This document shows positions 42,275 through 55,031 of a DNA stretch of 64,000 nucleotides, in pieces. This stretch comes from Tetraselmis striata. Lineage: Eukaryota > Chlorophyta > Chlorodendrophyceae > Chlorodendrales > Chlorodendraceae. Each line of letters begins with the position of its first letter. Position 1 is the first letter of the stretch. The position numbers and the translations under genes were made by a program. Location of the stretch: the NCBI GenBank assembly GCA_006384855.1, contig VCJN01000065.1, positions 1 to 64,000 of the forward strand, read 5' to 3'. The notes below the pieces were generated by a model. That model saw only the letters and a list, made by a program, of their open reading frames with translations. It was not told the origin of the DNA and searched no databases.

Positions 42275-45200
42275 ATGGGGCGGCCCTCCGGCACCGCGGC
42301 GCTGCTGCTGTTGCTGGCCCTCGCCGCCGCGGTCGTCCTGCCCGCGGCGGCCTTCAAGGCCAACGAGTTCAAGGTGCTGGCCCCGCGCCTCCGCCCACCC
42401 TGTCCGGCCCTGGCTGGTCGAGTTTGGGGCCGGAGAGACCGCGAGGGGACGGGGGCTCTTTAAAGGGGGATCCAGCCACCACCTAGCCCCGCCCCACCCC
42501 TTCCCGCCCGCCCAGTGGGTCTACAACCCCGTCCGTCAGATAGCCGTCCCAGAGCAGCCTCTCGAGAGGAAAGGCGGAGGGAGGCGGGGGGGTGGAGGGG
42601 GGGTGGGGTCCGCCACGCTGGGATGCTCTCTCAACAGAGGTGAGCAGGGGAAGGTGGTTCCTTTTGGAGTCCCCAAACAGAATCGAGGGGTTCAACACAG
42701 AATCGAGGGGTGTTGGGAATACGTGCTCATAGCGGTACGATGATACACTTGTTTTGTTGGGATGTGTATCAACGCACATAAACAGCGCGACAACCCAGGT
42801 TCTGGAAAGAGCTCAACATACATGTCTGGCGAAAGCTGGAGGGGGGTATCTATGCCGTGTTTCCCTCAGCGTTGTACTGGACATCCCCTGAAAATCCACA
42901 GGGAGGAGGGAAGGGGCGCGATGGGAGGGGGGGGGGGGGGGGGGGGCGCTGTCTGCCGGGGCCGACCTCCACCAGTCGCACGACAGAGGTCCACGACGCG
43001 GTGGGCTGAGTCGGGTCCGTGTGCCGGGTGGGCCTGACACCCTCTCCACCCTTCCCTGGGCGGCGGGCAGAACTGCGCGGACGCCAACTTTTGCACACGC
43101 AACCGCGGGCGTGCTGGCGACGTGTACGCGCTGCGGCCGGGCTCCGCAGAGCTGCGCGGCGGCTCCACGTTGGCGGCGGCGGTGGTGAACGAGGACGCGG
43201 AGGGCGCGCCGGAGCTGGCGCTGTCAGTGACCCTCTATCACGGCTTCCTGCGCCTGCAGCTGGACGAGGCGGGTAGCGGCAGCGGGCGCTACCGCGTGCC
43301 CGACGTGTTGGACGCTGGCTTTTGAGCGCGCCGCGGCATCCGCCGTGCTGGACGTGGGCCCGGACGGCCTCACGCTGGAGGGCGGCGGCCTGCGCGTGGC
43401 GCTGCAGTACTGGCCGCTCAAGCTGGACGTGACAGCGGGCAGCGCGCTCGTCGCCAGCTTCAATGCGCGGCAGATGCTGGGCTGGGAGCACAGCCGCGAG
43501 AAGAAGGTGCGCCGTGCTGGATGCTCTGTGTCAATGAGGCTCTCTGTGTCGGGGGCTCTGGTCAATGAGATGGAAGATGCTCTAACTCATCCAAGGGGAT
43601 GAATAAAAAACGCCCAAAAAACCTTTAATCATTGTTTATAATTGTCTATAAATGTCTCGTTCTAGGTCTGAGGGGGCCGCTGCCGGGCGGCTCTGAACCC
43701 CCTTCCCCTTATTTTCTGCTGGCTTGCCGGCAGGAGGGCGACCCGGAGGGCTGGTGGGAGGAGAAATTTCGCTCCCACACAGACAGCAAGCCAAACGGGC
43801 CTGAGGCCATCTCCATCGACCTCTCCTTCGACGGCTTCCGCCACGTGTACGGCCTCCCAGAGCGCGCCACCTCGCTCTCCCTCAAGCAGACCACCGGTAT
43901 CACCCCCCCTCCCCCCCCCCCCCCCCCCCCCCGTTCCCCGCCCAACCCCCTTAAAAACAATGAAAAATAGCATAACGCCTCCTCTCCTCTCGCTCTGATG
44001 GCGCAGAAGTGTCCATCTATGTAAGCACATGAAAACACACTCTGGGCTCTCGCGTGACCATTGTTTTAACCAGTTAAGGACAACAAAACAGTAAAATCGC
44101 CGAGATACAGCACCAGGATCTGCAATGAATATGCCACTCGATTCTTGTCTCCATGTTGCAGGGTAATTTGTATGCAAAGGCAGTTTAGTGGTGCAGGTGC
44201 ATGTAAATTACAGTACATTATATTGTATGATATTTGATATTTGATGTTGCAGGGTATTCTATATTTGATATATACATTATAGTGATTATATTTGCGTCTA
44301 TCCAGTATAAATGCTCTACTTTCTCTTGATACGGCCCTGTTCTCCTCCCTCCCTCACCCCCCCCCCCCCCCCCCCCCCCGCCCCTTCCCCTCCTGCACCT
44401 GTGTGTGCAGGCGTGTCCGAGCCGTACCGGCTGTACAACCTCGACGTGTTTGAGTACCTGCACGAGTCGCCCTTTGGGCTCTACGGCTCCATCCCCATGC
44501 TGCTCGCACACCGGGCCGGCCAAACCGTGGGCGCTTTCTGGTGCGTCCTCCCCCCCCCTCTCCCCCCCCCACCCCCCCCCAAGGCAGACCTCGTGTCCCC
44601 TTCCCCTCCATGCCGCATGACCTCCTGCCGCGGGGTGATCCCCAGGCGTTTTCCAGCGCGCCATCGGCGGTCATGTACGAAGATATTGCTCGTGTAACGG
44701 TCTTTTTAGGGTTTCTTAAGGTCACAAATATAGTAACCCCAAATCCCTAAAACATAAAATCCTTAAATCCCTGAATCCCTGAAACCTAAAACATACTGTG
44801 TCTCATTGTATGTATTGTCCTTCTCCTATGCCGGTAGTCGCTCATTGGGGTTGGCAGGATAGAGATGGAGAGCGTTGTAGGGTTTAGGGTTGCCTTATGT
44901 GGGCTCCGGGGGGCTTCATGGCATCAATGATTGGCTCCACAGCTGAGCCCCATCGGTGAGAGGGGCTGTGCGCGCTCCTCACGACACCTGCACGCATTCG
45001 CCCCCTGTCTTTCCCTCCATGCCGACGGCCTCCGCGCGATGGTGATGTGCACGAGCCTTTGATCGCGCCCGTCGTGGCGTCCTTTGCAAGGCCCGGGCTG
45101 CTGGCAGCGGCCAGACATGCACTGTCAATGCATGTGGGACTGAAGCCCCCAGGTCGTAGGTCGCGCAGCATGCACGTGGAAGGGGGGGGGGGGGGGGGAG

Positions 45201-45999
45201 GTAGTTCAATTTGGTTTCAAGGTTTTGGATGTAGGGTTAAGGATCATTTGGAAAGATGGCGCAGTGGATGCAAGTGGATTGCAGGTGTTGAACTCTAGAC
45301 CATAAACCCGTAGCATCATGAATCGCCACAGGACCACAGGCAGGGAACCATATTGGTTAGGGTTTCATACCCTGGCCATAGACCTGAGCGAGGCGCAAGG
45401 AGACAGACCTAAACTCTAGACCATAAACCGGTAGCATCATGAATCGCCCTAAAAAGCCAGGGTCCAGCTCACAATCACATCCAGGAGGCTGAGCCCCTTG
45501 GTACCCCCGCTTTCCTCGCTTCACTGCAGGCTCAACACGGCGGAGATGTTTGTGGACGTGACCAAGGGCCCGGGCGGCACCCACACGCAGTGGATCGCGG
45601 AGAGCGGCGTGCTGGACCTCTTCCTCATGGCGGGCCCCTCCCCCGCCGCAGTGCTCCGCCAGTACACGTCCGTTACAGGCACCACCGCGCTGCCGCAGCT
45701 CTTTGCACTCGGCTACCACCAGTGCCGCTGGAACTACAACGACGAGGCTGACGTCGCGGCCGTAGATGCGGGTGCCGACCCCACACCAAGCCCCTTACCC
45801 CCCATTTTATTTGATTTCATTCGACGACCCTGACAACCAGGAAGCACGCCACCCTACTTATATCCTAAAAAGCTGAGAGGTGCAGAGAGTCTGCTTACGC
45901 GCTACATGCTGCTGGCTGTGCAGGCTTTGACAGCCACATGATGCCGTACGATGTGTTGTGGCTGGACATTGAGCACACCAACGGGAAGCGGTGCGACAT

Positions 46000-46030
<31 letters not shown>

Positions 46031-47214
46031 CCCCCCCCCTTCCTCCCCTTCCCCTGAGCTCAGTGGCGTGCCGCGAAGATAAGGGTCATTGTGGTGGGGA
46101 CCCCTGTGATTTTCTACGGTTGGTCCAGGGGGATGCGGTCCATGGGTTCGAGACAGCCTGTCACTCCGAGGAGGTGCAGATGGGACAGTTGTTGGGAGAA
46201 GGCCTCCCGGGTCGCGGGGGAGAGGGGTTTTGCTCGGTGTTGTGTGCGGAGGCCGACCTGGTGATGCGGCGGTGCGGGGCAGCTGAGCTGGCGGTGTGTG
46301 CTCCCCGCCCGGCGTGGCAGGTACATGACATGGGACGGTGCCAAGTTCCCGACGCCGGCGCGCATGCAGCAGGACCTCGCCTCGCGCGGGCGGCAGATGG
46401 TGGTCATCGTAGACCCGCACGTGAAGCGCGACCCCGGCTTCGCGATGCACAAGTACGCGGAGGAGAACCACCTCTACGTTCGCAACAAGGACAACGCCAC
46501 CTTTGAGGGGTGCGCCCAAGCCCGCTCCCCCCCCCCCCCCCCCCCTTCCCCCCATCAAGTCTAGATAAGTAAACAACAATAACTCTACTTATTAGTCGAC
46601 GCCCGCGCACTAATACGCCGATATGAGTCCTAAAGGTGCAGTGGCAATCATATAGTCAAGAATTGTTTTGTCACATTTCTCCTGAGAGTACATCAAGGTG
46701 CTGTCAAGCCAGAAACATGTCAATCATTTGCTACCAGATTTCCCATGGACCAATCATCATTTTTTTATTATCCTCATCTGTTATTATTCTATAATACAAG
46801 TATGTGCACATACATACTCACGTATGTATATGTGTCTGTAATTTATACCTGCTCTTTTGGATTAAAATTGGCTTCTTTCTGCTTTGTGATGCTCTGTGGG
46901 ATTGCTCTATTACCTGGCAGTGAGTGCCTTGCGTGGGGGTGCTACCGCAAAGGGGCGACACAGTGGAGCTGAGCAAACCCCCCCCCCCCCTCCCCCCCCC
47001 CCCCCCCCCCCCCGCGCCCGCCGCGTGGGTCCCGCGCAGCTGGTGCTGGCCTGGCTCCTCCTCCTACCTGGATATGATGAACCCCGCCATCCGCGAGTGG
47101 TGGGCCGAGCAGTTCCGGCTGAGCAACTACCCTGGCTCCACGTCGCACCTCTACGTCTGGAACGACATGAACGAGCCCTCCGTTTTCAACGGCCCGGAGG
47201 TCACCATGCAGAAG

Positions 47215-47248
<34 letters not shown>

Positions 47249-50200
47249 ACCTCTCCCCCACAAACCCCTGCCGCCCGCCGCACATCCGCCATGTTGGCCG
47301 CCATCCGCCGTCTCTCTCGGCCCTCCTAATCTCCGGCCAACCCTAACACCCCAACTGTGGCCGCAGGACAACATCCACTACAGCCCGCTGGGCGACGTGG
47401 AGCACCGCGACGTACACAACGCGTACGGCATGTTCTACCACAAGGTTTGCCTGTTCCTCCTCGCCCGCCCCAAGCTGCGCGCCCTGCAGCCCGTGTCACC
47501 GTGGAGCCCTGACCCCCCTCCCTGACGCCTCTGCATGTGACAACCGGCAGGCGACAGCGGACGGGCTTGCGCTGCGCGGTCAGGAAGTGCACGGCCCCGA
47601 TGGGGACCGCCCCTTTGTGCTCTCCCGCGCTTTCTTCGCCGGCACTCAGGTGCGCCCCCCCCCCCCCCCCCCCCCCCCCCACTACACAATGCGCCCGTCA
47701 TTTCACCGCTAGCTGCACAAGAAATTGTACAAGTGTGGTCGCCGTACTATTAACACAGCGAATAAGAACCTGCCCGACCTGCCAGAGATCAGATCCAGAC
47801 AAAACTATAGCGGAGCTATATCAAATGCATTTTGAGTTTGCATGCAAGCCCAATCCGAGCCTTATAATAAGGGTTCTTGCAGATATGTGGGCACCGGTAG
47901 ATAACACTGTTTGTAATTAAGCTGCATGCCACTCGATGTATTCCTTTGGCATTATTGCAAACAGCAATGAATACACACATCTATAAATCTTATCGTGATA
48001 AAAATGTCCAGCTTTTTTCCCTCGCTGAATCTGCTTATTTTGTGGGGATGTGTATATTGCATCGCTCTGTGCTGTCGCCAGCCTTGTGTCGCATCGTGCC
48101 CATGGTAACGGTGTGCTCCGCGGCACCCTTTGCGCCGCCCGCGCAGACTATCGGGCCCATCTGGACTGGCGACAACACGGCAGACTGGGACCACTTGCGC
48201 GTGAGCGTGCCGATGTGCCTGGCGCTGGGCATCACCGGGCTCACCTACAGCGGCGCGGACGTGGGCGGCTTTTTCGGCAACCCCGACGCGGAGCTCATGA
48301 CGCGCTGGTACCAGGTCGGCGTGTTCTACCCCTTTTTCCGCGGCCACGCGCACCTGGAGACCAAGCGGTACGCACGCCCCACCACCCGCCGGCCCCTCTG
48401 TCCATATCATACATAAGCAAGCTTCTCGTCCGCGCATAGGAATGAGAAATTAGATTCAAAACATAAATTAACCCCCTCTTACTTGAAGAGGAACAATCTA
48501 TTGAATAAACAGAATTCCAGGAATGCATCACGGACTGATCGGCACGATGTTGCAACATAATATGTTTGGCCCCTGAAGGACACCTAAATGCAAGCTCGAA
48601 TTACCTGTCGATTGTCCGCGACTAATGTACAGGCTCTAGTGCGCTTCATCCGCTGCTTCGTAACAATGTGCTGATGCTGTGGGAGCCCAGTGAAGAGCAG
48701 GGGTGGCTGAAGGGTCGGTTATCTATGTATAACCACACTCCGAGGGGGGCTGGTTTAGCAGAGCGCCCTTTCGGTCCAGCTGTGACACCCGTTCACACCA
48801 GTGGCGTGCCAGTGCTTGAATGGGACTGAGTGAAATAGGCGGTCGACGGCATTGAGCTGTGAGGCAGTACGCTCCTTCACGCGCACGCAATAGCCATAGC
48901 GGTTTGAGTGCTGCCCATTGGGGTGGCCTTCTGAGGACCCGGAATCGCGCGGTTCCATCAATTTCGGGTGCCGCTGCACCTCCAAGAAAACAATTATTAG
49001 GTGCCCACCCAAAGTAAATACGTATACGTAGCCAATGCATCCCACGAAGTTGAGGCGGTTCCCAGCGAGTCTGTTGTCGTTGCTTTCTTATAGTTATTCA
49101 GAATCATAAGTATATGATAAGTATAAGCAATGGCCGGGTCGGATGGGCATGACGCCCTCCTTGCCGCCACCCAGCACCCACCGCCTGCCTGACCCACCGT
49201 GCGGCCTCGTCGCCCTGCCAGGCGCGAGCCCTGGCTCTTTGGGGAGCCCGCCACCACGCACATCCGCGCGGCGCTTCGGCTGCGCTACCAGCTGCTGCCC
49301 ACCACGTACACCCTCTTCCGCGCCGCCAACGTCAGCGGCGCGCCCGTCATGCGCCCCCTCTGGTACGAGTTCCCCGACGAGGAGGACACCTTTGCCGGTG
49401 AGTGGGGCGACTGCCTGAAGCGCCTCCCCCCTCATCCGCATCCGTGCCCGCCCCACCGCCTGCTGCAACTCATGACCCCCCCCCCCCCCCCCCTCCCGCC
49501 CCACAGAGGACGAGGAGTTCATGTTTGGCCCGGGCCTGCTCGTGAGGCCGGTCCTCAAGGTGCGCGCCCTGCGACGAGTGTCGCGCATTGAGCTGCAATG
49601 AGCTGCAATGAGAGTAGTCACAGTAGTCGTAGACAGGATGTTGAGTTTTCATATATATTTTATCATAAAGTTTACTGCTATATGACCGCTTGAGTCTGTT
49701 GAAGACGAATTAGAAGGCTGCATCGGGTGATGCCCCTGCTACGTCACCCCTTCTGAGATCCAAAAGCTGGGCGCGCTCAACCTTTCTTTTATGAAGGGAA
49801 AAGTGAGAATGTATGCTCCCGTTCCCACTGCTGGTGGCTACCCTCTCCCTGTCGACGGCCGCCCCGCGTGTCCCCCATGCAGGCGGGCGCCAAGGAGGCG
49901 GAGGCCTTCCTGCCAGGCGGCGGGCCCTGGTACAGCTTCTGGGACGGCACGGAGGTGCAGCGGCCCAGTGGTTGGCTGACCGGCACACAGTCGCGCTTCA
50001 AGGTGCGGCCCCTCCTTGCCGCGGAGCCGCGCATCGGGGCCGGGTTCACTCCGCCAGAGCCCCCTTCCGCCTCTGTGACCTCTCTCACGTGGCATTTGAT
50101 TCATCTCGCGGGCGTGATGCTAGGGCCCCTCGGGTCTCTTTCCGCAAGTCGGAGTCCAGATTGAAGCCACAGAACTTTGACCATTCTGGGAGTGTTTCAT

Positions 50201-51352
50201 GTTGTGTGTGTGTGTGTGTCTGTCTGTGTCTGTGTCTGTGTGTGTGGATGGGGTTTAATCTCACCACAGCGCTGCCATGCTGGCCTTGGCGTGTACGATG
50301 CATTGGCCCTTCTTATGCTGCCCCCCCCCTCCCCCGCACAGGTCCCCGTCACCATGGACCGCATCCCGCTGTACCTGCGCGGCGGCCACATCACGGTGCG
50401 CCGCGACCGGCCGCGCCGCAGCACGGGCGCCATGGCCGCGGACCCGGTCACGCTGGTCGTCGCGCTGGATGCTGCTGGCGCCGCCGCCGGCGACCTGTAC
50501 CTGGACGACGGGCACAGCTACGCGTTCCGCAGGTGCGGCGAGTTCCTTTCTGTGGCCAGACAGCCACGAGTACCTGCAGGCACTAGTGGAATCCCTGTGT
50601 TTTGGCGACGTTATTACCACGACATTCCCCTCACTCTCTCTGTCCATACTACAACCATGCTATGGGTTGGCTATGTACTTTTGTCCCCCCCCCCCCCCCC
50701 CCCCCCCCCCCTCAGTCACAAAGCGAAAAAGTGTTGAGATGTTGATGTATATCAGAATATTTAATGGACACTGTTGCCATGCTGAAAAACCCATCGCGTT
50801 GTTTTTTCTGCTGCCGGGACAGGAAAAATTGCGAAGTATTTTTCTGTGATTATTGGGACCCGCGATCCCAATTTCATGACCGCACGCAAGCTCCGTTCCG
50901 CTGATGATACCGCATCATCAGGGGAATGGAGCACATCAGTAGGGTTTTCGGGGCCTGGATCGCAATTTGTTGGAATCGGGAGCGCTGCATGTGTCTGCGC
51001 CCTGCTTACTGCTACATTGCCTCCCCTCCTCCCCCTCCTCCTGTATGGCAGGGGCGAGTTTCTGCACCGCGCCTTCACCTTCGCCAACGGCCACCTCACC
51101 TCCTCCAGCGCCGACCCCGGCGCCAGCGCCGCCTTCACCTCGCCCGTCACCATCGAGCGCATCCTCATCCTGGGCCTCGCGGACGGCCCCGCGGGCTGGA
51201 CAGCCACCGTGGCGGGCGGCCGCCCTCTGACCGCCACGCCTGGCCCTCTGCACATGGAGCCTGCCCTGCCCGACTCTGCGCTTGTCATCCGCAAGCCAGA
51301 GCTTAACATCGGGCAGGACTTCTCTATTGCCTTCAAGCGTGGTGTCAACTGA
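42275..51352 (+). CDS. ER alpha-glucosidase II, catalytic alpha subunit (GH31)
   Basis: Sixteen exons: 42275-42373, 43071-43506, 43734-43896, 44411-44540, 45530-45771, 45924-45990, 46321-46509, 47040-47214, 47367-47444, 47551-47649, 48147-48367, 49222-49397, 49507-49559, 49883-50002, 50342-50532, 51052-51352; about 912 residues, the family's usual size. An N-terminal signal peptide (about 1-26) precedes FKANEFK and the [12 protein letters not shown] start of the mature protein. [12 protein letters not shown] marks the N-terminal beta domain. The GH31 barrel has [16 protein letters not shown], the nucleophile in [10 protein letters not shown] (Asp484) and the acid/base in IWTGDN (Asp568). It trims the inner alpha-1,3-glucoses of N-glycans in the calnexin/calreticulin cycle and works with a beta subunit that holds it in the ER; there is no HDEL here, as expected. 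Exon 2 has a one-base frameshift at 43320-43323. Confidence 0.9.
43320..43323 (+). other. Frameshift in glucosidase II exon 2 (TTTT run)
   Basis: Reading straight through gives LDAGF then TGA at 43323-43325. With three T instead of four the frame continues [16 protein letters not shown], in step with the downstream exons. No splice pair explains it. All other exons are intact, which favours an assembly/sequencing indel over a dead gene. Confidence 0.7.
44541..45529 (+). repeat. Repeat-rich intron 4 of glucosidase II
   Basis: The intron holds a 37-bp direct repeat (45291-45327 and 45413-45449, core CTCTAGACCATAAACC), degenerate telomere-like TTTAGGG/CCCTAAA units (44704-44790 and 44878-44893), a C tract behind the donor and a G tract at 45182-45199. 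Confidence 0.6.
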
Positions 51353-51393
51353 GTCACCCCACAATCCTGAGACTACACCCCGCTTTACCTTTC

Positions 51394-51398
51394 TGTAA
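51394..51398 (+). terminator. TGTAA polyadenylation signal of glucosidase II
   Basis: TGTAA 42 nt after the TGA at 51350-51352, the third host gene here with this motif at the expected distance. Confidence 0.45.
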
Positions 51399-51399
51399 G

Positions 51400-53820
51400 T
51401 AAACACGTTGCCCGTGCACCTTCCAGGCATATCCTGGCAACGCTTGCCCCTTGCCTACTTGTCAAGGGCTAGCAACAGCGCGGCCAATGTTGCGGCACCC
51501 GGGAGCGTGTGTGTATTGCACTCTGCTGAACCACAGGACAGCTGCTTGCTGTTGTTGCAAACGGGCATCAGGTCAAACAGCAACAACAGCGCCATGGGTG
51601 CTGGGTATAGATATGCCGGTACAGGTCTAGGTGAATACCCGAAGTCAAGGGCCGGGCTACAGTCGACGGCAGTGGCAGCGCAGTATAGCTATTGCTATTC
51701 CCGTCCGCATCAATTCATGCTTACCGCAATGTGAGCGGCCTCATGGATATGCTGATTTTTCTGCGCTAGCATTATAATTATCTGCCATGTGTCATCGGTA
51801 ATGTTATTGGTTCCATGCCGCCCCATGCTTCGACACATCCGCGATTCAAATGGCAGGAGAAAATTACTCATTTTGAGGTTTTTACCTCAAGTTGTAAAGG
51901 TTTTTTCAACTCTAGGGTTTTGAGCCGGACGTTCGCTGCGGACTATATGTAGCGCGCTTTCACCTGAGTACTATTGCAGTCCAGTAGCTCCCAGGGCTTG
52001 TGCAGCTCCCTAATAGCTGGCGAGCGCGAGGTGAAGTGGCTGAGCACGGTCACCACTGCCTTGTTGTCCTGATGCAAAAGCACCTCGCAACCGCGCATAA
52101 GCGGCAAGGCCCTAGCATGCGTGAGGCCCTAGCATGAAGGCTAGGGCATCCAAGGGCCTAGCGTGTGCGGAAACTCCCACGCTGAAGGAAAGAACCTCCA
52201 ACCACCTCTTTATGGTATCTTAGATTTTTGTGACGTCACAACTCCACACGCTAGGAACCCGGAGGCCCTAGGCTTCACGCTAGGGCCTCATGCGGCCCTA
52301 GCCTCACGCGACGGCAGCTGCCACCGCATAGGGTGCAGTGCCGCGTGTAGGGCTCGACCGAACCCTGGCACACTTTAGGGTCTATCTGTTCTAGGGTCAC
52401 GGGATGGTAGGTTATCCATACCCTGATCACCTGTCCTACCCACCTCGTGTGGGTACCACATACATTGTCCAAGAATGCTCCAATTTTCCAGTCGAAGCTC
52501 TACACGCGGCACTGCACCTTACGCGGTGGCACGGCTTACGAGTCGTCGTAATCGCTTAGCACCGAGTTGCCCGAATATTGAGTCGAAGCAGTAGATTGCC
52601 CCGATTCGCGGCTAGAAGGTTTGCGTATGGCCTCGCTACTGGTCGCAAATATCGTGATATAGTTGCAACCGACCCAAATCGGGCCCACTGAGCCGCAAAT
52701 CTAAATAATACATCGCGCAAAACATGTTTTGCGCAATGTACATGCGGCCCGCAAATATGTGGCTACCCGGAAATCAAACGAACATAGCGTAGCAAGTGAT
52801 CAACATGAAGAGGCCGTTGCATATCCCAGCGGCATGATTGCACAGTCTCCAAAAGCGCGGCAGGGGCACCCGACGCAAATACGCCATGCGCGGTCGCGAG
52901 TCCACCCCATATCCCACCGTAGCGCGCTTTAAACTCGCGATGGCTCGGCACGAAAGCCCAAGACTAGTCGTGGGGGTTGTAGTGGTATGGGAGGACCTAC
53001 CTATTTGTCGGTAACATTGCGGTGAAGTGCCCAAGGTCCGGCCGATGGCGTCCGGCGCTGCATTGCGCCCCATCATTGGTCACTCGGGACGACATGGGGT
53101 TGCTCCCCAGTCCCCACACCCACCGCCGACCCGCACATCATTTAGTACCTTGACCGATCGGGAGCACGGTTCGATTCACGCTCTATCTGCGGCACACGAG
53201 TGGCGAGGAGGCTGGGAGATAGCATGGTGCAGGCGGAGACTGTATTCTGTGGTTGCTACCAAATGGGATGTCACTTTTCGCATGGCCAGCCGCAACCCGA
53301 AACCATCGAACCTCCCGGATATTTGCGGTTCGTACTACGAGAAATTCAGTAATCGTGTGGATATTTATGACTGCGGTTACGACCAGGGTTGCGCACAAGT
53401 AGTGCCGGACTTATGGTGCCGGCATAACAGAAGTGCATAACATATAAGCTCTTTGTTATGGCCAAAGTCCGGCCGCTAACCCAACAGAAACAGCGCATAA
53501 ACATTATAAGTAGCATAAGTTCCACGTTAGAACAGTTGTATTTTTTTGAACCGGTGAACCACATCGAGAACCCTCGGGGATGCCGAAGCCCGCGCCGCTA
53601 TAAGCAGGCTATTATTGCTGTTGGCACCCTTGGGGGCAATCACCGAGCTAGGGCGTAAAGCCCGACAAAGCGGCAGAGCCGCGAACGCGACAGCATCGGT
53701 CGCAGAAATTCAAATTCAAATTCAAATTGAATTAGAACGTGCTGAGTTGCTGCTCTCTACTACCCAAGCCGAGTTGTTTTTAGGATGTGCTTTATTATCC
53801 CACCGCGATTGGTACCCTAG
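51400..53820. other. No gene recognised
   Basis: Gene-free as far as can be seen, apart from the palindromic block at 52105-52330. Open frames are short and without known domains. Confidence 0.35.
52105..52330. repeat. Palindromic repeat block built on GGCCCTAGC
   Basis: The left half has several GGCCCTAGC/GCTAGGG units (aaggccctagcatgcgtga and others) and the right half the inverted versions (cacacgctagg, gcgtgagg/cctcacgcg). The halves could fold together. It looks like a small foldback element. Confidence 0.5.
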
Positions 53821-53845
53821 GTATGAAGTAACTTGACAGTTGAAT

Positions 53846-54240
53846 CAGCGATGCGTCGATTTTTCAGAAAGTTTTTAAAGCACGGGTTCTATATCACTGG
53901 CCTACAGTTCCATGAATTGCATTGCCAGCGCTTTGAAGTACCAACAGCGAGCGTTCGCATTGCCAGCGCTTTGAAGTACCAGAGTTTTTTTCCATTACCA
54001 GCAGCGAGTAGCGAGTACCAATTTAACTCATAGCCTCCCAACCGTGAGATCGTAATCGGACGGCTGTGTAATTAAGGACCGTAGGCGGGTGGGTGGGCGG
54101 GTGGGTGGATTATAGTACTTAGTAGTACATTCCAGTAGATAAGCGCTTGAGTCATGCACCTATAGGCCCGATCCGCTGTGCACTTTACGGGTACCCGCAC
54201 GGCAATAAAGCTCGCCGCCGAAAAATCGACGCTTCCCTGG
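53846..54240. repeat. MITE-like element with terminal inverted repeats
   Basis: It starts CAGCGATGCGTCGATTTTTC and ends with the inverted form (cgaaaaatcgacgcttccctgg, 54219-54240). It is about 395 bp and has no coding capacity. The left ~125 bp recur at 57370-57494 and the right ~210 bp (54034-54244) at 59162-59373. Confidence 0.65.
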
Positions 54241-54244
54241 ATTA
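54034..54244 (+). repeat. ~210-bp direct repeat, copy 1
   Basis: Begins CCTCCCAACCGTGAG and contains ATTATAGTACTTAGTAGTAC and AGATAAGCGCTT. Copy 2 is at 59162-59373, about 90% alike. Confidence 0.85.
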
Positions 54245-55031
54245 CGGATGCAGCTTCCGACCTTTCTCTTGTTTGCCGCGCCCCTCCTTCCAACCGCTCG
54301 GTATTCCCCCCCCCCCCCCCCCCCCCCCGTGGCGGAGGTGTCGTGTAAGGTGTCTTGCTGAAGCGTGATTGTCCATGGTGGGTGTGTTATTTTTAGGTAG
54401 GGATGTGAGAGGAGCTGGGCTTGGTTACGATGGGTTTGAGGGATTGTCGGGGAGGAGTGTATGTAGCCATCCGATGGAGTGTCTTTGCAATTTTCTACAT
54501 AGTAGACGGGTCACATGCGGGTCGCATGCTGAGCTGGGGGGTGGAGGAGGTTTGTCCGGGGGTTGGATGGGGCGGAGGGCCATGAGACGTTGGACGGATT
54601 CTATTGTAAGTTTGTGCATGGTACCGCTACTAACGGCTCACTGTGACATGGACGATTTTAATCGGGCACGGGCAGCCTTGTCTACGGAGGGAGTCCAGCA
54701 AAGGTTGGTACTTTTGGTAGATGAGAGCGTGCATGGTGGCATGATTGAGATCAATATAATATTTGAATTCGATTGCGTGTAGTTTTTGGACTGCTCTAGG
54801 ATCGCTGCATGGAGTAATGGTTTATGTGACCGGGTCCCAGTCGAATTCGATGATGCGCATTGCGTCCGGCTTGCAATGTTTTGGGCGGAGGTGGGGAAGG
54901 GGGTGGGGGGTTAGCATGGTCGTGGGGAGCAAGATGGGTGCTTGGGCGGCCTCGGCTCTTCGGTTTCTCCTTCGTGGGCTTCTGCCATGCGGTTACTTTT
55001 GTTGGCGCACCGATGAGCATATATTGTTGAT

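Noticed and set aside
43323-43325. True end of the glucosidase II protein at this TGA
   Set aside because: The next codons in the +1 frame and fourteen more in-frame exons carry the whole catalytic domain.
44354-47700. Poly-Gly and poly-Pro proteins on either strand over the glucosidase II gene
   Set aside because: They arise by reading intronic C/G tracts and antisense strands of the real exons.
54369-54782. 137-codon frame with natural-looking sequence
   Set aside because: Gly/Arg/Cys-rich without a domain, in a repeat-filled area; no splice or homology support.
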